64,000 nucleotides of DNA from an uncultured Alphaproteobacteria bacterium (GTDB taxonomy: Bacteria > Pseudomonadota > Alphaproteobacteria > Caulobacterales > Caulobacteraceae). The notes below the pieces were generated by a model. It ran no database searches. It was not told the origin of the DNA and saw only the letters and a list, made by a program, of their open reading frames with translations. The translations under genes were made by a program, and so were the position numbers. Location of the stretch: contig CAIOSI010000048.1 in NCBI GenBank assembly GCA_903860975.1, forward strand, positions 41,209 to 105,208, in the 5' to 3' direction. Below, in pieces: positions 27,345 to 36,031 of the stretch; the stretch's first letter is position 1, and each line of letters begins with the position of its first letter.

Positions 27345-28361
27345 ATGAAGGCGCATCGTTTCGATAGTTTTGACAGCCTAGATGCGCTGCGCCTGCACGA
27401 AGATATCGACCCGCGGCCGCAGCGGGGCGAGGTTCTGGTGCGCGTGCATGCGGTCTCCCTAAACTATCGCGACCTTGCCATGCTGCGCGGGCGCTATCCG
27501 CGCAAATGTGTCCCGGGCCATATCCCGCTCAGCGACGCCGCCGGCGAGATCGTGGCGATCGGTGAAGGGGTGCGGGCCTTCAAGGTTGGCGAGCGTGTGA
27601 TCAGCGCGTTTCACCCGCGATGGTTCGGCGGCGACATGCCATCGACGATCGCCCAAGACAGCTACGGTGCCGAAAGCGACGGCTGGCTTTGTGAACTCAA
27701 GGCGGTCAGCCAGGAAGCTGTGGTCAGATTGACCGACACGCTGTCCTATGAGGAAGGCTCAACCCTGCCCTGTGCGGGGCTCACGGCCTGGACGGCGCTA
27801 GCGGGCCCCAAGCCGATACGCGCGGGGCATTCGGTGCTGGTGCAGGGCAGCGGCGGCGTCTCAATCTTTGCCCTGCAATTGGCCCGCGCCGTAGGCGCCA
27901 CGGTGATCGCCACGACCTCCAGCGCTGCGAAGGCGGAAAAACTCAAAGCCTTGGGCGCCGCCGAGGTCGTAAACTACGCCGAGGTTCCGGAATGGGGAAA
28001 AGCTGTCCGCGCCTTGACCGGCGGACGAGGTGTTGACCGGGTGGTCGAGGTTGGCGGACCCGGGACGATCGTCCAGTCCCTACACGCCGTGGCGCTTGGC
28101 GGCGAAATCGCATCCATCGGCTTCCTGAGCACGGAGAACCCGGGCATTGATTTCTTCCAGCTCAAGATGAGCGGCGCGAGCTTGCACAACATTACCGTGG
28201 GCGACCGCGCCGGCCTCCTGGATCTCAACCGTGCCGTTGCCGCGACCGGCTTAAAGCCAATTATCGATCGGGTCTTCGCGTTCAACGAAGCTCGCGAAGC
28301 CTTCAGTCATCTGGAAAGCGGCGCCCATCTTGGCAAGGTCGTGATCCGCTGCGTCAGCTAA
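27345..28361 (+). CDS. zinc-independent MDR alcohol dehydrogenase / quinone oxidoreductase family
   Basis: The 338-residue product is read from ATG 27345, which has GAGGGG upstream; GTG 27339 is an alternative. It is a medium-chain dehydrogenase/reductase. The N-terminal catalytic domain carries VRVHAVSLNYRDLAMLRGRYP and the Rossmann domain SVLVQGSGGVSIFALQLARAVGATVIATTSS. The structural-zinc cysteine cluster is absent and the usual catalytic Cys is replaced by the NYRD segment, as in NADPH:quinone reductase-like members. It probably reduces activated carbonyl or quinone substrates in the cytoplasm. It stands alone. Confidence 0.85.
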   Translation: MKAHRFDSFDSLDALRLHEDIDPRPQRGEVLVRVHAVSLNYRDLAMLRGRYPRKCVPGHIPLSDAAGEIVAIGEGVRAFKVGERVISAFHPRWFGGDMPSTIAQDSYGAESDGWLCELKAVSQEAVVRLTDTLSYEEGSTLPCAGLTAWTALAGPKPIRAGHSVLVQGSGGVSIFALQLARAVGATVIATTSSAAKAEKLKALGAAEVVNYAEVPEWGKAVRALTGGRGVDRVVEVGGPGTIVQSLHAVALGGEIASIGFLSTENPGIDFFQLKMSGASLHNITVGDRAGLLDLNRAVAATGLKPIIDRVFAFNEAREAFSHLESGAHLGKVVIRCVS

Positions 28362-28892
28362 GGTCAGCGGTCCCCACCCGCGTTGCTGGTGCCCCTCGAG
28401 GCAGTGCGCGAGCAGCCCTATGTTCTGGCGGTCCACGGTGCTCACTTCATGCGTCGCGGTGGGGGGGCGTGGGTTTGAGGAAGCCTCGCCCGAGGAACTT
28501 GCCAGAGAGCTCGCGCCCCAGGACTGAGCCTGTCATGCGAGCAGCGCATCCGGCGCGGTGAGCTGGGAACATGCTCTACCAAACGCGGGGTTTATGGCGC
28601 GTGGCTGGCTTCCCAGCCGCGGCACGCCAGAAGGATTGGGCGCGGAACCGGCTTATCGCCGTTGGAATAGTCGGCGACCATCCGCCGGGACAGCTCCAGC
28701 TCCTAAATGGGCCGTTTGTTCTTAATTTTCCTTAGCAAAACCAATGGGCCAATAAATATTGGCCTCCCACAGGCGGAGGGGACCGCGCTCGGTTAGGCGT
28801 TCGTGCGGTCCACATCACCGCCGCAAGCCCGGCTGGCACTTTCCCGAGAACTGCGGTTGGGCAGGTCCGCAATCTGTAGGCATTTTTCGGAC
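28362..28892. other. upstream region of the AbiEi-like antitoxin gene
   Basis: About 530 bases without a supported gene. The left part has weak coding look (LAVHGAHFMRR near 28430; EEASPEELARELAPQD in another frame ending about 28528), possibly an old gene end. The right part (28700-28770) is A/T-rich and holds the palindrome listed separately. Confidence 0.35.
28747..28764. promoter_or_regulatory. perfect palindrome, candidate antitoxin operator
   Basis: GGCCAATA-AA-TATTGGCC, eight-base arms with a two-base spacer, in an A/T-rich stretch about 130 bases before the antitoxin start. AbiEi-type antitoxins are known to repress their own promoters through inverted repeats. Assigning this one as the operator is inference from position and symmetry. 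Confidence 0.4.
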
Positions 28893-29543
28893 ATGACAGC
28901 CGATCGTTCCGATCTCAAGTCCGCGATCGAGGCGCGTCTCGCCGAGGCCCCGCATCGCGCTGTCTGGACCCCCGGTGACTTCCTTGATCTCGGCGCCCGT
29001 GACGCCGTCGACAAGACCCTGCAGCGGCTGGTGAAAGCCGGCGAAATCAGGCGCATCGAACGCGGCCTCTATGACCGTCCGACCCACATCGGCCTGACGC
29101 AACAGCTCAATCCCGCAGACCCGCGCAGCGTCATCGATGCGATCGCGCGCCGCGATCAGATCCGCGTCTTGATCGATGGGATGACCGCGGCGAACGATCT
29201 CGGCCTTACCAACGCCGTCCCGGCCAAGATCGTGGTCCACACCGACGCTCGGTTGCGGCCCATCCATCTCGGCGCGCTGACCATCGTCTTCCAGCCTACG
29301 GCCGCGAGCAAACTCTACTGGGCAGGTCGGCCCGCCATGCGTCTCGTCCAGGCGATGCACTGGCTTCGCGATGCGCTGGGCAATGATGAGGAACGTGAAG
29401 GGGTGCTCCGCCGGCTTCGGCGGCGGCTTGATGATCCCGCCCAGGGTCCGATCCTCCGCGCGGATCTTGAGGCGGGGCTTTCAACCCTGCCGGCATGGAT
29501 GCAAGCCACGCTTCGCGCCGCCATGACGAGTCCTCCGCCATGA
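28893..29543 (+). CDS. DUF6088 / AbiEi-type antitoxin
   Basis: The 216-residue protein starts at ATG 28893. The N-terminal winged-helix part has WTPGDFLDLGARDAVDKTLQRLVKAGEIRRIERGLYDRP, and the body carries DPRSVIDAIARRDQIRVLIDGMTAANDLGL. This pattern is shared by DUF6088 and AbiEi antitoxins, which repress their own operon and neutralise an AbiEii-like nucleotidyltransferase toxin. The stop overlaps the next start by four bases (ATGA), the normal operon join. The following toxin gene has lost its catalytic part, so this antitoxin appears to be orphaned. Confidence 0.75.
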   Translation: MTADRSDLKSAIEARLAEAPHRAVWTPGDFLDLGARDAVDKTLQRLVKAGEIRRIERGLYDRPTHIGLTQQLNPADPRSVIDAIARRDQIRVLIDGMTAANDLGLTNAVPAKIVVHTDARLRPIHLGALTIVFQPTAASKLYWAGRPAMRLVQAMHWLRDALGNDEEREGVLRRLRRRLDDPAQGPILRADLEAGLSTLPAWMQATLRAAMTSPPP

Positions 29544-29701
29544 TGAACCCCGCCTTCGCCTTGGCACCCCACAACGGCATGGTCGATGCCCTGCGCCGGG
29601 ATTACGCGGCGATGAGTGCGATGATCTTCGGGCCTGTGCCTGCGTTCGACGACGTCATCACCAGCATCGGCACTCTCGAGACCCTCATCAACGCTGACTG
29701 A
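29540..29701 (+). pseudogene. AbiEii-type nucleotidyltransferase toxin reduced to its C-terminal end
   Basis: The 53-codon frame starts at the ATGA overlap with the antitoxin and reads FALAPHNGMVDALRRDYAAM followed by SAMIFGPVPAFDDVI. That resembles the final ~50 residues of AbiEii/AbiGii toxins (ALRxDYxxMxxMIFGxxPxFDxI). The nucleotidyltransferase core (GGTSLSK, DIDL motifs) that normally makes up the first 200 or more residues is absent. The original start codon seems to have been joined to the tail by an in-frame internal deletion. No toxicity is expected. Confidence 0.6.
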
Positions 29702-29904
29702 GCGTGCTGGTCTGTCGCGCCAGAGCCCGCCCAACGAGGCGGGGGAAGGGCTCAAGTGAACAGCGAAAACTTACGCAGTTTCTTACACAGTCCGCTTGAT
29801 GTAGAAAAATATGATAATGAAATCAAACAATTAGAACGGGCATGGGGGGCTTTGAAACGGAGCAACCGGCCCTGCCGCGCCGCGCTCATTTGCAGGCACC
29901 CCGC
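29702..29904. other. A/T-rich interval after the truncated toxin
   Basis: Positions about 29760-29835 are strikingly A/T-rich (AGAAAAATATGATAATGAAATC) compared with the rest of the window. No gene or T-run hairpin was found. It may be imported DNA left at a deletion or insertion junction. Confidence 0.4.
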
Positions 29905-30180
29905 CTAGGACTTCTTGTACTTGTTGCACCAGCCGCTGGCCTCGACCGGACCCTCGACGGTTTTGCACTTGGATGGGGGTTGAAACGCGTTGCAGGTGTT
30001 GCATCCCTTTCCCCCTTTGGGATGGGACTGATAGTCGACCGCCTTTTGGGTGCTCTTGGCTGTGGCCGCCTCGGCCAATCCAGCCCCGCTGAGGCTCCCC
30101 AATGCAAGGGCTCCGGCTGCGAGGCCAAATACGCCCCGCCGCGACGCCATCCGGCTGGCGGGAGTTCTTATGCTGGTCAT
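29905..30180 (-). CDS. high-potential iron-sulfur protein (HiPIP), Tat-exported
   Basis: The 91-residue precursor begins with a Tat signal (SRRGVFGLAAGALALG at residues 13-28). The mature part holds the four cluster cysteines C60, C63, C72 and C85 in GCNTCNAFQPPSKCK and SGWCNKY, matching the HiPIP layout. HiPIPs are periplasmic one-electron carriers with a 4Fe-4S cluster. They may donate to terminal oxidases or reaction centres. No redox partner is encoded nearby, so the pathway is unknown. Confidence 0.88.
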   Translation of the reverse strand: MTSIRTPASRMASRRGVFGLAAGALALGSLSGAGLAEAATAKSTQKAVDYQSHPKGGKGCNTCNAFQPPSKCKTVEGPVEASGWCNKYKKS

Positions 30181-30388
30181 GTTTGAGATTGCCCCGGACA
30201 CACGGCGCGCTCCCAATCGAACGCGGTGGACCAGCCCTTCTGCCCCCACAATGCCCCGTCAAAAGGTTGGTTCCCGCAAGGACTTGTGACGCCACCCAGC
30301 TGGCCAAGAGGCAAGCGACCGGTGGCGCAGCTCGAGGCGACTTCCCATGCGCCATGTCGGTTGACCCGAGCTCCGATGAGAGGGCACC

Positions 30389-30526
30389 ATTCCCCGCCTG
30401 GTCAGCGCGATCCTGCTCGAACAGGCCGACGAGTGGGCCGTCCAGCGGTATCGCTACATGACAGTGGAAAGCGTCGCGCCGCTGATCGACAATCCCTTCG
30501 TCAGCCTGCCCATAGGGGCAGCCTGA
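30389..30526 (+). mobile_element. IS256-family transposase C-terminal remnant
   Basis: The frame ending at TGA 30524-30526 reads IPRLVSAILLEQADEWAVQR followed by YRYMTVESVAPLIDN. This is the last ~45 residues of mutator (IS256) transposases, RLVGAILxEQNDEWAVxRRYMxLE in relatives. The rest of the element is missing. It shows past IS activity between the HiPIP and toxin-antitoxin genes. Confidence 0.65.
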
Positions 30527-30650
30527 TCGATCTGGCCTTGCCCGAGATCGTGGCGATCACGACGCCGCAGTTACACCACTTAGCGGGACACGACCGCGAA
30601 TCCCTTTGAGAGGCTTGAAACCCGAAGCATATGACGTTACATATGACGTC

Positions 30651-31082
30651 ATGTTCGTGCTCGACACCAATGTGCTAGTAGCGGGGCTTTTCTCCCGACG
30701 GGGTGCCTCATTCTGGCTGCTGGAACGGGTGGTGGATGGCCAGTTGGCGATCGCGATCTCCGTCGCTTTGGCTCTTGAATACGAGGATGTGCTGTTGCGG
30801 CCCACCATGCTGGCGCAGGGATGGGCAAGCGCGAAGCAGGTCTCGGCCTTGTTGGACGCGATCCTCGCCCAGGCGGTCCTCGTCCAACCCATTCGGGTTC
30901 GCCGTCGCCCCGCTTTGCCGGATCCAGGTGATGATCTTGTTCTTGAATGTGCACTCGAGGCGCACGTTGACGCCATCATCACCATGAATGTCCGCGACTT
31001 AGCGGGGACGGCCGAGAACTATGGGTTGAGGGTCCTGAAGCCGGGCGATCTTGTCGCCGAATTACGCAAGGAGGCACCATGA
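30651..31082 (+). CDS. PIN-domain toxin of a type II toxin-antitoxin pair
   Basis: The 143-residue product starts at ATG 30651 with VLDTNVLVAGLFSRRGASFWLLE, where Asp 4 is the first metal-binding residue. The later acidic sites are in LEYEDVL, DPGDDLVLECA and MNVRDLAG. It belongs to the COG1569-like group of PIN toxins, which cleave RNA. Its stop overlaps the start of the next gene by four bases. All acidic residues are present, so unlike the PIN gene at 10983 it should be active. Confidence 0.82.
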   Translation: MFVLDTNVLVAGLFSRRGASFWLLERVVDGQLAIAISVALALEYEDVLLRPTMLAQGWASAKQVSALLDAILAQAVLVQPIRVRRRPALPDPGDDLVLECALEAHVDAIITMNVRDLAGTAENYGLRVLKPGDLVAELRKEAP

Positions 31083-31321
31083 GCAACTATCCCCTTCGCC
31101 TGCCAGAAGCTTTGATGGACGACGCTCGCGGAATGGCTAAGGCCCAAGGCGTTTCGATCAATCAATTCCTTGCCACGGTGATCGCGGAGCGCGTCGGCGA
31201 ACTTAAGGCGCTCCGTCATGTTCGCGCGCGGATCGCACGAGCCGACCTGACCCAAGCGCGCGCGGTGCTGGCGCTTGTACCCGGCCGAGCGCCAATGGAG
31301 GGCGACGAACTCCCCGTCTGA
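31079..31321 (+). CDS. ribbon-helix-helix type antitoxin
   Basis: An 80-residue protein translated from the ATGA overlap with the PIN gene. The N-terminus YPLRLPEALMDDARGMAKAQGVSINQFLATVIAERVGEL is an RHH/HicB-like fold, with a strand followed by two helices and the SINQFL turn. The tail (residues 50-80) would wrap the toxin. Gene order is toxin first, antitoxin second, the reverse of most vapBC loci but known for this PIN group. It probably also represses the pair. Confidence 0.75.
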   Translation: MSNYPLRLPEALMDDARGMAKAQGVSINQFLATVIAERVGELKALRHVRARIARADLTQARAVLALVPGRAPMEGDELPV

Positions 31322-31448
31322 CGAACACGCTCGAACCATCCAGGCGGGCACAGGGCCAATGGTCCGTTTCCGGAGCTCTCCTGAGGGCTGCTCATGGCGC
31401 TTCTCGGACGCTGGCCCGACCGCGCGGGCCCAGACTATAGGAGGAAGG

Positions 31449-31736
31449 TCATCTGCGAGGTGCGGCGCGGTCCTTCGCAAACCGAACGACAATTTCCGCG
31501 TCCTTGCGCGTTTGCGGGAGATACGCGCTCAGCTTCAGAAGGAAGGGACAGCCATGCACGCGCGCGACCTCCAGATCCCGCGCCAGGCGTCTGGCGGCTA
31601 GCTCTTGCGCAATGTGCTCGACCGCGTCCATCGTCCCGATACCTGAGCAGCAGCCATCATTGGTGGCAAGCCTGACGCGCGTCCGATCCGGGTCATAGCT
31701 GTCATTTTGAGTTGGAGCGGTGAGGGCGAGGATCAT
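31449..31736 (-). CDS. hypothetical protein
   Basis: A 95-residue frame from ATG 31736. Its composition is reasonable for a protein (DAVEHIAQELAARRLARDLEVARVHGC), but I recognise no family and the ribosome site is poor. No plus-strand frame of better quality covers the same bases. It could be a decayed gene. Confidence 0.3.
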   Translation of the reverse strand: MILALTAPTQNDSYDPDRTRVRLATNDGCCSGIGTMDAVEHIAQELAARRLARDLEVARVHGCPFLLKLSAYLPQTRKDAEIVVRFAKDRAAPRR

Positions 31737-31969
31737 CGCGACCGCCCCTGTCTGCCGCAGGGGCTTGTCCGCCAACAATGAAGGCTAGTTCTGGACCAGG
31801 ACGCCAGCGGCGCGCTGAGACCCTTAGGGCAGCCTAGAGGCCTGCAGCCCTGGCCGCGGATTCTTCAGCTGCAGAACAGGTCGGCGAGGTGGCTCGGTCA
31901 TGTGGCTGCGTTGAACGCTTCAGATTGAAGAGGTGTGTGCTTGAAGAGGTGTGTGCAGTTTTACGCGCC

Positions 31970-32278
31970 TCAGAAACGCGGACTAACCTCGCAAACGATG
32001 CGCGCCATCGCTGGATCGCCCAACTTGAATCCCTTCCGCGGAGCCTCTGACGCCTGATCCGACAGGTGAGCGGCCGAGGCCTCGTCCAACCGCATCAGCT
32101 TCCACCCCTGGCGCTCGCCGCTCTTACTGCCGCCACTGACTTGCCAGCCCCGCAACACCGCGTGGCCCTGCTTGGTGTAGCCGCAGGCATGCACTTCAAG
32201 GCAACGGCCGTAGCCATCATAGCGCAACTCCAGGACCTTGCACTGGCGGAGAGCTTGGCAAGCTATGTCGATCAGCAT
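31970..32278 (-). CDS. WYL-related conserved hypothetical protein
   Basis: The 102-residue product reads ACQALRQCKVLELRYDGYGRCLEVHACGYTKQGHAVLRGW, then GWKLMRLDEASA and a final RKGFKLGDPAMARIVCEV. Small stand-alone proteins with ALxxKxVLEFRYDGxxRxVEPHAYG and LRAYQxxGxSxSG belong to a WYL-like group that may sense nucleotides or nucleic acids. No DNA-binding domain is attached. It lies upstream of, and reads the same way as, tRNA-Thr but is separate from it. Confidence 0.6.
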   Translation of the reverse strand: MLIDIACQALRQCKVLELRYDGYGRCLEVHACGYTKQGHAVLRGWQVSGGSKSGERQGWKLMRLDEASAAHLSDQASEAPRKGFKLGDPAMARIVCEVSPRF

Positions 32279-32446
32279 CGCCTGACCCTACCAGCCTGGT
32301 GTCGACGGGGCACTCTGAGCTTCCGAAATCGGAAGTTGCCCGCCAAATTCGCCGAAATTCACTCGCCGCCGCAGATGGGTTTGCCCGTCAAACTGCTGCC
32401 CATGTGCTGCCCAGCCCGTTCAAGCTCGATTTTTTGGGAAATTGGT

Positions 32447-32480
32447 GGTTCCCCAAGTGCTTGAATTCACTTGGGGAACC
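32447..32480. terminator. 13-bp perfect inverted repeat next to tRNA-Thr
   Basis: GGTTCCCCAAGTG (32447-32459) pairs exactly with CACTTGGGGAACC (32468-32480) around an eight-base loop. It begins two bases after the CCA end of tRNA-Thr on the minus strand, so it may stop or process that transcript. There is no T-run after the stem in that direction, so an intrinsic terminator is not certain. Confidence 0.45.
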
Positions 32481-32481
32481 A

Positions 32482-32556
<75 letters not shown>

Positions 32557-32648
32557 GAAAGGCGAGGCGCGGCTATAACGAACGGCGAGCCCCGCGTGAA
32601 GCCCCAATCCGCTTGACCTCTTGGACCGAGCGCCGCACCCGTGAGCCC

Positions 32649-32807
32649 ATGTCGATTCCAGGCAAAGATATGAAGTCTCAGCCGCTCACCCGCGAGCAGA
32701 AGCTCGCTCAGGCGCTTCGCGCCAACTTGCGACGGCGCAAGTTGGGCGATCGAGCGGCTGGCGCTAAGCCTGACGCGGCGAAGGGTGACGACGGCAACGA
32801 CGATTGA
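32649..32807 (+). CDS. small conserved basic protein before murA
   Basis: A 52-residue product from ATG 32649: PLTREQKLAQALRANLRRRKLGDR followed by an acidic tail. Short proteins with the LxxALRxNLRRRK pattern occur in Caulobacterales and sphingomonads, often next to murA. No function is known. The gap to murA is 95 bases. Confidence 0.55.
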   Translation: MSIPGKDMKSQPLTREQKLAQALRANLRRRKLGDRAAGAKPDAAKGDDGNDD

Positions 32808-32902
32808 GAGGTCCCTTTGCGCGGCGCGGCGCCACAGGCTAGACATCAAGGCCGCGCGATCTCACGACTCCCCTGACGACGCCGTATTTCGAAGGATTGG
32901 GA

Positions 32903-34195
32903 TTGGACCGCATCGCCATTACCGGCGGCGCGCGACTGCAGGGGGAAATCCCCATCAGCGGCGCCAAGAACTCGGCCATCAAGCTGATGGCGGCGAGCCT
33001 TTTGACGGAAGAGTCTCTTCGGCTGACCAATATGCCAAGGCTTGCCGACACCCGGTTCATGGGAAAACTGCTGCAACGGCTCGGGACCGAGGTGGTTGAA
33101 GCCGAAGGTGAGGATGGGTCCGAGACCCTCCTGCGCACCGCCGAGATCATCAGTGGCTTTGCGCCCTATGATCTCGTCCGGCAGATGCGGGCCTCGTTCA
33201 ACGTGCTGGGTCCGCTTTTGGCGCGAACGGGCCAGGCGAAGGTGTCGCTTCCGGGAGGGTGCACCATAGGCGCGCGACCCGTCGACCTGCATCTGAAGGC
33301 GCTTGAGACGTTGGGGGCCCGCATCGACCTGCATGAGGGCTACGTCTACGCCCAGGCGCCACGGGGCCTGAAAGGCGCTCAGATCGATTTCCCGATCAAC
33401 TCCGTCGGTGCGACCGAGCATGCGATGCTGGCCGCAGTGCTGGCCCACGGCGAGACAACGATCACCAACGCGGCCTGCGAGCCAGAAATGGTCGATCTTG
33501 AGGAATGCCTGAATAAGATGGGCGCAAAGGTCAGCGGCGCGGGCACCTCGATCATCCATATAGAAGGCGTCAGCCGACTGCATGGCGCGACCCACGCCGT
33601 CATGCCCGACCGCATCGAGACCGGGACCTATGCCTTGGCCGCGGCCATGGCGGGCGGCGAGGTCCGGCTGACCCGCACGCGCAGCGACTTCATCCAAGCG
33701 CTGATCGACAAACTGGTTGAGGCCGGCGTCGAGGTCACACCGCACATCGACGGACTGACCGTGCGTCGCACTGGCGCGCTGCTGCGGGCGGTGGAATTCG
33801 AAACCAGTGTCTATCCCGGTTTCCCGACCGACCTGCAGGCGCCGTTCATGGCGCTGATGACGTTAGCTGAGGGCGAGAGCGTCATCCGCGAGACGATCTT
33901 CGAGAACCGCCTCATGCATGCCCCGGAACTGAGGCGAATGGGGGCCGACATTCTGGTCCAAGGCGGTGAAGCGCGGGTCCGTGGCGTCGCGGCCCTTGAA
34001 GGCGCCCAGGTTATGGCGACCGACCTTCGGGCTTCTGTGTGCTTGGTGATCGCCGGCCTGGCGGCTCGCGGGGAGACCATGGTCAATCGCGTTTATCACC
34101 TTGATCGAGGCTTCGAGCGGCTGGAAGACAAGCTCGGCGCTTGCGGTGCCCAGATCCGCCGCATCAAGGGCGATGGCGAAGGCAGCGAGGATTGA
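32903..34195 (+). CDS. murA: UDP-N-acetylglucosamine 1-carboxyvinyltransferase
   Basis: MurA transfers enolpyruvate from PEP to UDP-GlcNAc, the first committed step of peptidoglycan synthesis, in the cytoplasm. The start is taken as TTG 32903 (MDRIAITGG, 430 residues), six bases after GAAGGA; a TTG two codons earlier is possible. Catalytic landmarks are all present: [10 protein letters not shown] (Lys), the loop [14 protein letters not shown] with the PEP-binding Cys, and the late [14 protein letters not shown]. It heads a long plus-strand cluster ending with tRNA-Phe. The Cys predicts fosfomycin sensitivity of this enzyme. Confidence 0.96.
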   Translation: MDRIAITGGARLQGEIPISGAKNSAIKLMAASLLTEESLRLTNMPRLADTRFMGKLLQRLGTEVVEAEGEDGSETLLRTAEIISGFAPYDLVRQMRASFNVLGPLLARTGQAKVSLPGGCTIGARPVDLHLKALETLGARIDLHEGYVYAQAPRGLKGAQIDFPINSVGATEHAMLAAVLAHGETTITNAACEPEMVDLEECLNKMGAKVSGAGTSIIHIEGVSRLHGATHAVMPDRIETGTYALAAAMAGGEVRLTRTRSDFIQALIDKLVEAGVEVTPHIDGLTVRRTGALLRAVEFETSVYPGFPTDLQAPFMALMTLAEGESVIRETIFENRLMHAPELRRMGADILVQGGEARVRGVAALEGAQVMATDLRASVCLVIAGLAARGETMVNRVYHLDRGFERLEDKLGACGAQIRRIKGDGEGSED

Positions 34196-34199
34196 GCCT

Positions 34200-34625
34200 A
34201 TGGCTAACAACGCGCCCCTCCGACTTCTTGCTCAAGACGCCGAAGATCTCGCGATCATTTCGGCTGCGATGCAGGACGCCGTCGCCAAGGTCGGAGACAT
34301 CAACTACGAGGCCAGGGGGCGGCGGCTGACCATCGCTTTCAATCGCTACTGCTGGGAAGCCGGCGGCCATAGTCGCGTCCGCTCGGCCCTGCAGTTGGGC
34401 GGGGTGATGAAGGTCCAGGCGCGGCGAATTCGAAGCCGTGCAAAGGATGCGGTGATCGAAGTCTTGGCCGTCACGTTTGATGCAGGCGACGCCCCCGGCG
34501 GCATGGTTACGATCAGCTGCGCCGGCGGCGGTGACCTCAGGGCCGAGGTGGAATGTGTCGACGCGGTGCTGGCCGACGTCTCCGAACATTGGCGGACACC
34601 GCGAACCCCTGCGCACAAGGATTAG
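34200..34625 (+). CDS. DUF2948 family protein
   Basis: The 141-residue protein starts four bases after the murA stop. It reads LRLLAQDAEDLAIISAAMQDAVAKVGDINYEARGRRLTIAFNRYCWE, the DUF2948 signature, and later GGGDLRAEVECVDAVLADVSEHW. The family is restricted mostly to alphaproteobacteria and lies between murA and hisD in many of them. The function is unknown; the tight spacing implies co-expression with murA. Confidence 0.85.
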   Translation: MANNAPLRLLAQDAEDLAIISAAMQDAVAKVGDINYEARGRRLTIAFNRYCWEAGGHSRVRSALQLGGVMKVQARRIRSRAKDAVIEVLAVTFDAGDAPGGMVTISCAGGGDLRAEVECVDAVLADVSEHWRTPRTPAHKD

Positions 34626-34673
34626 ACCGACGCCATGGCGCTTGGACCCTCGCACCGCTAAGGACACTGCGCC

Positions 34674-35957
34674 ATGCGCTTTTTCCGCTTTACAGACCCC
34701 GACTTCGAAACGGCGTTCTGCGCCTTCATCAACGAGCGTCGGGACACACCGGACGACGTCGATGCGGTGGTCCGCGACGTCATCGCCGCCGTCAGATCCG
34801 AGGGGCTGGCAGCGTTGCTGCGGTATGCGCGCGAGTTCGACGGGGTCGAGCTGGACGAGCATTCGATCCGGGTCAGCCAAGCCGAGATCGACGAGGGCGC
34901 AGCGGCTTGCCCTAAAGCGGTCCGTGACGCGATCGCCTTCGCAGCAGAGCGTATTCGCAGCTACCACGCTCGCCAGCGTCCGGCCGACCTGCGGTTTACC
35001 GACGAGGCTGGCGTCGAACTTGGCTGGCGCTGGACACCGCTCGATTGTGTCGGGATCTATGTTCCGGGCGGTCGAGCGGCCTATCCTTCCACCGTTTTGA
35101 TGAACGCAGTTCCGGCCGCCGTCGCTGGTGTGGATCGCGTCGCCATGGTCACACCGCCAGGTCGGTTGCAGCCAGCGGTCCTGGCTGCGGCCAAGGCGGC
35201 AGGGGTCCATGAGATTTGGCGGGTCGGCGGCGCCCAGGCGGTCGCCGCGCTCGCTTATGGCGCAGGACCGATAAGGCCGGTGGACAAGATCGTCGGACCG
35301 GGGAATGCCTTCGTCACAGCGGCGAAACGGCGTGTCTATGGCGCGGTCGGGATCGATGCGCTGGCTGGCCCGTCTGAGATCGTCGTGGTCGCAGATAGCG
35401 CCAACCGGCCAGATTGGATCGCAGCCGACCTTTTGTCGCAGGCCGAGCATGATCCTGCTGCGCAATCGATCCTCATCACAGACGATGAAGCTTTCGCCGC
35501 GCGGGTCGAAGCGGCCGTCATTGAACAGCTCTCGACGCTCTCCACAGGCAAAGACGCCGCCGCATCCTGGCGCGATCACGGTGCCGTCGTCCTGGCGCCG
35601 CTCGACGAGGCCCCCAGGCTGGTGGACCTGATTGCGCCTGAACACGTCGAGTTCGCCACCGAGAACCCGGAAAAGCTCGCCGACAGGGTGCGGCATGCTG
35701 GCGCAATCTTCCTGGGTCGTCATGCGCCTGAAGCTATTGGTGATTATGTTGCTGGCTCTAACCACGTGCTGCCGACGAGCCGAGCAGCGCGTTTTTCTTC
35801 AGGGCTGTCCCTCTATGATTTCCTCAAACGGACCTCGATCGTAAAATGCGACGAATCCGCGTTCGCCCGCTTAGCTCCCGCGACGGTCGCCTTAGCCGAA
35901 GCCGAGGGCCTTCCCGCACACGCCCGCTCGGCGGCGATTCGGATGGGGCAGGGCTGA
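34674..35957 (+). CDS. hisD: histidinol dehydrogenase
   Basis: HisD oxidises L-histidinol to L-histidine with two NAD+, the last steps of histidine synthesis. The 427-residue protein starts at ATG 34674 after AAGGA. It has YVPGGRAAYPSTVLMNAVPA, IVGPGNAFVTAAKR, the zinc-ligand segment DLLSQAEHDPAAQS, PEHVEF and the closing GSNHVLPTSRAARF. Length and motifs are normal. The rest of the his pathway is not in the window. Confidence 0.96.
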   Translation: MRFFRFTDPDFETAFCAFINERRDTPDDVDAVVRDVIAAVRSEGLAALLRYAREFDGVELDEHSIRVSQAEIDEGAAACPKAVRDAIAFAAERIRSYHARQRPADLRFTDEAGVELGWRWTPLDCVGIYVPGGRAAYPSTVLMNAVPAAVAGVDRVAMVTPPGRLQPAVLAAAKAAGVHEIWRVGGAQAVAALAYGAGPIRPVDKIVGPGNAFVTAAKRRVYGAVGIDALAGPSEIVVVADSANRPDWIAADLLSQAEHDPAAQSILITDDEAFAARVEAAVIEQLSTLSTGKDAAASWRDHGAVVLAPLDEAPRLVDLIAPEHVEFATENPEKLADRVRHAGAIFLGRHAPEAIGDYVAGSNHVLPTSRAARFSSGLSLYDFLKRTSIVKCDESAFARLAPATVALAEAEGLPAHARSAAIRMGQG

Positions 35958-36031
35958 GCGCTTCGCCGCAACAACACCACGTTTCGGGCCTAACGGGATT
36001 GCCTCCCCAACCGACCCGCGAAAGGCCCCCG

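Noticed and set aside
34164..35765. Minus-strand frame of 533 codons
   Set aside because: It is antisense to DUF2948 and hisD, both well supported; its composition is that of a high-GC shadow frame.
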